From Taeniopygia guttata (Eukaryota; Chordata; Aves; Passeriformes; Estrildidae): a stretch of DNA of 64,000 nucleotides. Positions within the stretch are counted from its first letter, which is position 1. The number at the start of each line of letters is the position of its first letter. This document shows, piece after piece, positions 57,957 to 64,000 of this stretch. Made by a program: the position numbers and the translations under genes. The stretch covers positions 11,590,001 to 11,654,000 of the forward strand of contig NC_133027.1 of the NCBI RefSeq assembly GCF_048771995.1, in the 5' to 3' direction. Under the pieces are notes generated by a model. The model was given only the letters and a program-made list of their open reading frames with translations. It made no database searches and had not been told where the DNA came from.

Positions 57957-58840
57957 CGGAGCCTGGCTCAGCATTCCCACTCTTGTGCTGGCTGCCCTGC
58001 GACTCCTGGCAAAGGTCAGCAGTGTGTGCAGCACTCTGGGCACCGGGGCAGGGAGCCGGGCTGCTCGGCAGGCTGGAGCACAGGGCAGCGTCCTTCAGGC
58101 ACGGCGCTTGTGCCAGGGGACCATGGGCCAGCGGGAGGCAGGGACAGCTTGTCAGCTCATGGCTGCAGGAGCCAGTGCCCCACACAGCTCTGGGAGGCAG
58201 CGCCTGCACTTCTGCACTGAGCCACAGCAAAGCTGTGACCTGCAGAGTGCTTTGCAGAAATATTCAGGGCCAGCAGGCCGGCCTGCTTCGTGCTCTCTGG
58301 CACACAGCAAGAGCTGTGCCACGCTGCAGCTCGGAGCTGCTGGGAGAAAGGTGTTAGAAATAAACTCTTAGGTACAATTAAATGGAGACAAAGTCATTAA
58401 AGCAAAAGAGAACCGTTTTTCTTAGTAAGGATTCAACTGAGCTGGGTGTACTTCCCTTTTGGTTTGGTGTTCAACCCCCCCCATTTTCCAGCACACATCA
58501 ACACCCAAAAAATTAACTGGAACAAATGCAAACCATAACTAACAACAGCTAGCACCAACAACTTTCATTCTTTTTTTGTAATGACCTTTTGGCTGAGGCA
58601 AAATATTACCTCCTGTCTCTCAGAGGGAATCGGGGATGAGCCTGAGCCTTGTGCTTGACTAGTGATCTGATTTGGAAGGGAGCAGAAGGGTTTCAGCAGG
58701 CAATTTGTGCTTCCTTTATTCATTTCTTAAGGAAAGACGCAGTGTGGCTTCAGCCAGCAAAAGCATCTGCCAGTTGCATTGACGAAATGCTTGTGAGGAA
58801 TTCCCAGAAAAAGAACATGTTGAAGAAAAGTTTAATCGTA
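57957..58840 (+). repeat. Segmental duplication, downstream copy
   Basis: Partner of about 300-1380, separated by roughly 57.6 kb, which is the size of a whole gene unit. It differs by an inserted element (58352-58622) absent from the upstream copy. Confidence 0.7.
58352..58622. mobile_element. 271-bp LTR-like insertion, empty site known from the paralogue
   Basis: Bounded by TGTTAG and CTCTCA, with AAGG/GAGG flanks. The paralogous site at about 755-765 reads straight through (GGGAGAGAGGGAATC), defining the insertion to within a few bases. Orientation uncertain. Confidence 0.6.
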
Positions 58841-58861
58841 ACAAATCCTGCATTCCTTTAG

Positions 58862-59014
58862 CTGCAGGAGGCTCTGTTGGCACGGAGTCTGTTGAGCCAG
58901 TTGAGGGATTCTCTGCTGCGCAGCAGACGCAGAGCATCCATCTTCTCCATCCCGCGAGGGAATAGAGAGCAATTTGCTGACATTTGCGAGCCAAACTCTG
59001 GACTCACCATACAG
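58862..59014 (+). CDS. Possible exon of the next gene
   Basis: Flanked by CATTCCTTTAG and CAG/GTGAGT, 51 codons, open in phase 0 (LQEALLARSLLSQLRDSLLR..., ending NSGLTIQ). It contains a basic stretch RSRRRASIF. The paralogous spot near 1428 is decayed. No family recognised. Confidence 0.3.
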
Positions 59015-59645
59015 GTGAGTGCAGAAGATTCTTGGAAAGGCTTCTGATGCTGAGGGGCTGGGCTGGGCTGCAGGATGGGCTGCAGGTGGGCTCAAGTACC
59101 AGAGTCACGGATTTCGCCTCTAGCTTTGGACAGGAACTGGAGACTTGGGAATGGGAGTCCTAGGGCATGGGAGTGTTCAAGAAACTGGCAATCCAAATGG
59201 ATAATCTTGCCTCTACTTTTCTGATAGGTTTGGAAGAGCAGCTTTCTGTCACGCCAAAAAAATCTGCAGAGGGCTGCCTAAAGGAACCAAAGGGATTGAT
59301 CACATCCCTGACATTCCTTTTTTGGAGTTTGTCCCACTTATTTTGGTGGGTTTTTTTTGATCACTAAACACCATGAGCTCAGTAAGTATTTTGCAACTCA
59401 ATGCAAATCTGATTCTTGAAACATTTTCCAGGATATGTCTAGAAAGCATTTCAAGAGTTTGTAGCAAATGCAGAGGAACAGAAACCTTTGAAAACTTGAT
59501 GTTCTGGAATTTGGAAGGTTTTGAATCTCTGTGGTTGTTAACAGTAGTGTAGAAATGCTTACGGTGTGAGCAGCAACCTGCTGGAATTGGGAACTGGTTT
59601 CATTTCAAGCCATTGAGACAGGCTTTTTCTTGGGGAGGCGACTTG

Positions 59646-60595
59646 TCAGAGATCAGGGGTGCCTTAGCGCTCTCTTGTCTCCCCTTTTGCCCCAGCTAGC
59701 TCCGTGAGGGGGGGGGGAGCGCTGGCAGCTTCCGTGTTTTCCGGCGAACCCTCGCGGGTATCGGCCGGTGCTGCGTGGGTTTGGGAGCGAGGCGAGTCCC
59801 GAGGCAAATAAAAGGAGAGAGACTTTTTCCCCCGCGGGCGATATCTCAGTTTATTACGGCTTGGTTGGGAAGGCAAAAACCGAGAAGGCTGCTGCGTGCT
59901 AAGTTCGAATTTGTCCGTGCCGCCTGGCACATTCGGGGGCAGGGCGGCGCGCTCCAAAGCTGGCCGCAATCCAAGAGAGGCTGCGTGTGGAGCCGCGGCG
60001 CTCTGTGTGCAGAGGCGACGGCGGCGGTGAGGCTGCAGCAGCGATCGCAGGACAGTCCGAGGCGGCCGCGATCGCCTGGGGCAGCGGCGGCGGTTGCGGC
60101 AGTCAGGGGCCAGGCGAGAGAAAGAGCAGGAATCAGGCGGAAGAAAAAGCCCGCAGCAGCACGCAGGAATCAGGCGGGAGAAAAAGCCCACGGCAGCACG
60201 CAGGAATCAGGCGGGAGAAGAGGCGGCGGGTCGGGCAGCAGCAGCGATCAGGGGCCAGGCGGGAGAAAAAGCACCGGGGCGTCCCCAACCCGCTCTATAA
60301 GTACTGGATAGGGGAAACCCGGGGCGGCCAATGAGATAACGCCATGGGGGGACTGGGGATAGTGGGGTGCAGGGGTCCAATGGGAGATGGACAGATGGAA
60401 GGGTGCCAGGTCGTCTCTCGACCCCGCCGCATGGCTGACAGATGGTCTGAGAGACGTAAACAGAGTGACTGGGCACTTTCTCGGGAAGGCAGACCGCGGG
60501 GGGAAATGGGAGAACCCGGGAGGTTGTTACAGATCGCGAGAGGGTACATGGAATGACCTTATACATAATAGAACATATAATAACACAATTCCACA
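59646..60595 (-). repeat. 3' LTR of the young ERV (outer end approximate)
   Basis: Starts TGTGGAATTGTG on the - strand directly after purine-rich AGAAGAGGGAG. TATA-like TTATAGAG lies near 60297, AATAAA at the complement of 59850-59855, and the proposed end is ...CTCTGACA. The middle is GC-rich, with a 37-bp repeat. Confidence 0.6.
60128..60222 (+). repeat. 37-bp minisatellite inside the LTR
   Basis: AGGAATCAGGCGG recurs at 60128, 60165 and 60202, each followed by an AGAAAAAGCCC-like stretch in the first two. Confidence 0.85.
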
Positions 60596-60610
60596 ACTCC
60601 CTCTTCTGTT
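60596..60610 (-). promoter_or_regulatory. Polypurine tract of the young ERV
   Basis: ACAGAAGAGGGAGT on the - strand abuts the LTR start. Confidence 0.6.
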
Positions 60611-60846
60611 TTTCAAAAGAAAAGAACAGAAAATAACTTAAATGGGAGGTTTTACAGTCCTTTTCCCCATCGTTGAACCCAATGTCTGCTCGGTTCTTCT
60701 CTGGCTGTCTGTGTTGATCGGATGTCAGCTCTGATGGGGCGGTGAAGACTGCGTGGTCGATGTGCACGGTGGAATTGATGACCTTTAAAACTTTTAATAT
60801 TACTAAAACTCATAATAACAACAATGAATGTTAACAGCAACATAAG

Positions 60847-63800
60847 TCAGCATTCTGAGGAGGGGAGGTTTAAATCAAAAGGGAAAGGTGAGTCCAGGGA
60901 ACTGCATGGTGAAAGGGAAGGCTCTGAAAGAGAAGGTGCTGAATCAAAAAGGAAGAGGGGAGACTTTCTCCGTCTGCGGAGGGCTGCATGCTTCACCTGA
61001 GGATCCTTTTTCTTATCAGTCTGGTGTTTGGGGACATATGGCCAGACAAATTTGGACGGGACCCATCTCAGTCCTGAGGGCGTGGACATGCAAGCATATC
61101 CCCGTCCCCAGGTAACTAACTCATGGGGCCCTTCCAGCTGCCAAGTCTCTGGATTTTTGATGATCACTGGTGGTTTTTCCCTAACCTTGCTCAGCTCGTG
61201 GTTGTTAAAGTGCCTGGTGACTGGTGGGTTGAGGTTTTCAAAAGAACAATTTAGGAAATTCAGTGTAAAGAGGGCACGCGCGAGCCGAACCTGAGGGGAC
61301 TCCACCTTCATAGTTGGTGTTTGCTGTTTCAGCATGCGTTTGAGACTCTGATGAGTCCGTTCCACCACTGCTTGACCTGTCAGGGAATATGCGATGCCAG
61401 TTTTGTGCTCTATTCCCCATTGCTGCAGGAAGCTGACAAATCCCTTGGATGTGTACCCGGGGGCATTATCTGTTTTTATCAATTTAGGGACGCCCAGCAT
61501 AGCGAAGACCTGTATCAGATGCTTTTCAATGTCTTTGGCCTTCTCCCCTGCGTGGGCAGAAGCAAAGACTGCCCCAGAGAAAGTGTCCACGGAGACATGG
61601 ACGTACTTCATCCTCCCAAAGGAATGGATGTGAGTAACGTCCATCTGCCATACCTCGCAGGACTTCAGACCCCTAGGGTTTGCCCCTGAGCTCACCGATG
61701 GTAGGAGGAGCGACTTGCAGGACGGGCAGGTGGCCACAATGGCTCTGGCTTGGTCACGAGTGAGGTGGAATTGCCGGACCAGCCCGGGCGCATTCTGGTG
61801 GTAAAACTGGTGGCTGATCTTAGCCTGCTGGAACTTATCTGGGAGCGGAGCTACCTGAGCCGGGGCGGCAGCGAGAGAATCGGCACGCCGATTGCCCTCT
61901 GCCAAAAACCCTGGCAAGTTGGTATGTGACCTGATATGCATCACATAAAAGGGTTGCTCTCGGTGGGAGACTAGCTTAATCAGTTTCGAGAGCAACTTGT
62001 GCAGGGCTTCGTTGGACACACCCTGTAGAACAGCGTCCTGCGCTCTAGACACTACACCAGCCACATATGCCGAATCAGTTACCAAATTAAAAGGTTCAGA
62101 GAATCGCTCAAAGGCCCTGACGACGGCAGCCAACTCAGCTATTTGAGGGGAGCCTTCCACCTCCACAATGTCTGTCTCCCACTGTTGCGTTTGGGGGTCT
62201 TTCCAAGTTATTACAGACTTGTGGGAACTCCCGGACGCGTCTGTAAAAACTGTCAAGGCCTTGAGTGGCTTTTTGCTCTGAATTTGTTTGATGGACAATG
62301 CGAATTGAATTTCTGATTCAAAAATTTTGTGGGCTGGTCTCAAAACTGAAATTTTGCCTGTGTAGCTGTCTAGAGAGAACTGCAGGGATTCATTTTCCTG
62401 TAACAGATGTTCTAGCATGGCCTTGGTGAATTGGCCCGATTCCAATTTGATGGGAATGTGAATGCAATCAAAGTCACATCCAGCTAACTCTCGGATCCGA
62501 GCTCTTGCTTTGCGGATCAGTTCCGCTACTAACTCCTGTGGCCTTGTCATTCTCTTGGACCGATGGTGACTTAGGAAGACCCATTCTATGATGGAGAGTG
62601 GGTCCCTTCGGTCTTGGTCCTTGCCCTTCCTTGGGGTGTCTGTCCATTGAAATATCACACCATGGAGGTGTGGCAGCCTGCCCAATATGATGAATTTAAA
62701 AGGCAGGTCCGGATCATACCGGTGGGCCTGTCTGGCAGATATTGTCTCCTGGACCCTAATCAAAGCTGCTTGGGCCTCTGGGGTGAGTTCCCTGGGAGAA
62801 CTCGGCTCCTCCCCCCCTTTCAATAAATCGAAAAGAGGGGCTAGGTCTCTGTTTGTAATGCCTAGCCATGGCCTCACCCAGTTCAAAGAACCGCACAGCT
62901 GCTGGACGTCTGCTAGGGTCCGAATTTTGTTTTTGATGGCCAATTTTTGCGGAGTAATAGTCCGCTTGGTAATTTCCAAGCCCAGGTACTTCCAGGGTGG
63001 CATCTTTTGAATCTTATCTTCTCGCAGCTCGAACCCTGCAGCAACCAACGTATCGGTTGTCAGGTTAAGCGCGTGTGTAAGGAGATCGTCATTGGGAGCA
63101 CAAATCAGGATATCATCCATATAATGTTGGATGATCACGCCCTCGGTGGCTGTACGGACTGGGGTCAGCAATGAAGCTACGTACCGCTGGCAAATGGTGG
63201 GCGAGCATTTGAGGCCCTGTGGTAATACTCGCCAATGGTACCGCTCCATTGGGGCTTCTCGGTTAAGGGACGGAACCGAGAAGGCAAAACGTGGTGCATC
63301 GTCTGGGTGGAGGGGAATATGAAAGAAGCAATTTTTGATGTCAATCACAGCCAATTCCCAATCTTTGGGTAACATTGTGGGGGACGGCATCCCTGGTAGG
63401 AGTGGACCCATATTTTCGATCACATTGTTGATGGCACAAAGGTCGTGGAGCAACCGCCATTCGTCTTTGCCTGGTTTTTTCAGGACAAAGACGGGGGAAT
63501 TCCAAGGAGATGTTGTTTCTTGGATATGGCCCTTGGCAAGTTGTTCTGCCACGAGTTTTTGGAGCGCTTTTAATTTTTGTTTATTGAGCGGCCACTGCTC
63601 TACCCAGATTGGAACATCAGAGAGCCAATTTAACTTTTGGGTAGGACACTCCTCAGTGACCGCTGCCCGAAAAACCTGGGGGGTAGGAATGGTCAATGAG
63701 ACCCCCCACTGGGCCATCAGGTCCCTTCCCCACAGGGGCTCCGTGTAATCCAGAACAAACGGACGCAGGTAAGCTGTCTGTCTGTTTGGCCCCTCAAATT

Positions 63801-63972
63801 TGATGATGTTTTTTGACTGTTTTGCCAATTGTGCCCCTCCGACACCTTGAATGTGTCCAGCCACGTCCTGCAACTCCCAACGCGACGGCCAATCCCGTGA
63901 GGGAATGACTGTGACGTCTGCCCCTGTGTCCAAGAGGCCGTTAAGCCACTTGTGCTCACCGCCGTTCCACAT
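60847..63972 (-). CDS. ERV pro-pol frame: protease, reverse transcriptase, RNase H, integrase
   Basis: One uninterrupted frame of at least 1041 codons. It is open upstream of the first Met to the window edge, so the Met at 63972 is not the true start. Numbered from that Met: protease DTGAD at 15-19; RT catalytic YMDD at 284-287; RNase H TDASG at 577-581; integrase zinc-finger Cys 749 and 752; integrase triad Asp 778, Asp 835 and Glu 871, with the canonical 35-residue spacing. Betaretrovirus-like by YMDD and integrase pattern. Protease and RT share one frame, unlike the frameshifted arrangement common in that genus. It ends 250 bp before the LTR, with env missing. Integrity suggests recent insertion; activity cannot be judged. 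Confidence 0.93.
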   Translation of the reverse strand: MWNGGEHKWLNGLLDTGADVTVIPSRDWPSRWELQDVAGHIQGVGGAQLAKQSKNIIKFEGPNRQTAYLRPFVLDYTEPLWGRDLMAQWGVSLTIPTPQVFRAAVTEECPTQKLNWLSDVPIWVEQWPLNKQKLKALQKLVAEQLAKGHIQETTSPWNSPVFVLKKPGKDEWRLLHDLCAINNVIENMGPLLPGMPSPTMLPKDWELAVIDIKNCFFHIPLHPDDAPRFAFSVPSLNREAPMERYHWRVLPQGLKCSPTICQRYVASLLTPVRTATEGVIIQHYMDDILICAPNDDLLTHALNLTTDTLVAAGFELREDKIQKMPPWKYLGLEITKRTITPQKLAIKNKIRTLADVQQLCGSLNWVRPWLGITNRDLAPLFDLLKGGEEPSSPRELTPEAQAALIRVQETISARQAHRYDPDLPFKFIILGRLPHLHGVIFQWTDTPRKGKDQDRRDPLSIIEWVFLSHHRSKRMTRPQELVAELIRKARARIRELAGCDFDCIHIPIKLESGQFTKAMLEHLLQENESLQFSLDSYTGKISVLRPAHKIFESEIQFALSIKQIQSKKPLKALTVFTDASGSSHKSVITWKDPQTQQWETDIVEVEGSPQIAELAAVVRAFERFSEPFNLVTDSAYVAGVVSRAQDAVLQGVSNEALHKLLSKLIKLVSHREQPFYVMHIRSHTNLPGFLAEGNRRADSLAAAPAQVAPLPDKFQQAKISHQFYHQNAPGLVRQFHLTRDQARAIVATCPSCKSLLLPSVSSGANPRGLKSCEVWQMDVTHIHSFGRMKYVHVSVDTFSGAVFASAHAGEKAKDIEKHLIQVFAMLGVPKLIKTDNAPGYTSKGFVSFLQQWGIEHKTGIAYSLTGQAVVERTHQSLKRMLKQQTPTMKVESPQVRLARALFTLNFLNCSFENLNPPVTRHFNNHELSKVREKPPVIIKNPETWQLEGPHELVTWGRGYACMSTPSGLRWVPSKFVWPYVPKHQTDKKKDPQVKHAALRRRRKSPLFLFDSAPSLSEPSLSPCSSLDSPFPFDLNLPSSEC

Positions 63973-64000
63973 GTAACACTCAATTTTGGGTTTATCCTTC

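Larger units (their letters stand above)
59646..64000 (-). mobile_element. Young betaretrovirus-like ERV, 3' part (continues past window)
   Basis: On the - strand: pro-pol frame (from the window edge to 60847), a gap of about 250 bp with no env, a purine tract (about 60596-60610) and an LTR (about 60595-59646). The open frame spans protease through integrase without stops. The 5' LTR and gag would lie to the right of the window. Confidence 0.85.

Noticed and set aside
57385..58371. 328-codon forward open frame in the 3' flank
   Set aside because: It lies in GC-rich duplicated sequence where other frames are also open. The paralogue at 0.3-0.8 kb keeps two frames open and shows no codon-specific conservation. 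No domain recognised.
59371..59379. ATG AGC TCA followed by GTAAGT near 59.37 kb as a start exon
   Set aside because: Only three codons and no upstream promoter motif; too little to call.

Overview
The window is nuclear DNA from a bird, most likely a songbird. CR1 LINE fragments, several LTR families and betaretrovirus-like endogenous retroviruses (ERVs) surround one very large spliced gene on the + strand whose last nine exons encode a PAK-family Ser/Thr kinase. An expansion of PAK3-like kinases has been reported in songbirds, and this looks like one member. No bacterial genes, tRNA, rRNA or CRISPR were seen.

Layout: 0.3-1.4 kb is a block duplicated again at about 58.0-58.8 kb. 2.9-3.5 kb is an LTR-like stretch with TATA box and poly(A) signal. 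Two short exons at 3875-3953 and 4875-4912 encode a Met-initiated membrane-anchor-like N-terminus. The second intron holds a decayed A-rich ERV (about 5536-12355, - strand) inserted into a CR1 fragment. From 13075 to 45510 there are 25 in-frame, phase-0 exons of 132 or 129 bp, each coding for a 43-44-residue acidic/proline repeat related to the linker exon of PAK3. They sit in a hierarchical array: a basic exon+intron monomer of about 456 bp, nested in 2.85-kb units that each also carry a 2.27-kb intron with CR1 and an LTR-like insertion. Eleven copies of that long intron are present. Coiled-coil exons follow (47058-47805), then the kinase exons (48701-57165) and a poly(A) signal at 57272.

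All chosen splice phases agree: joined, the exons give 4824 nt, or 1607 codons plus stop. The product would be an anchor (about 39 aa), 25 repeats (about 1091 aa), a coiled coil (about 137 aa) and a kinase with C-terminal tail (about 340 aa). No CRIB/autoinhibitory segment was found. The 3' end of the window (about 59.6-64.0 kb, - strand) is a much younger ERV with a 3' LTR, no env, and an open pro-pol frame with intact catalytic motifs.

The most unusual item is the tandem amplification of one PAK linker exon into a 25-copy coding array inside a kinase gene. Exon calls come from splice consensus, phase and homology read by eye; no transcript was available.
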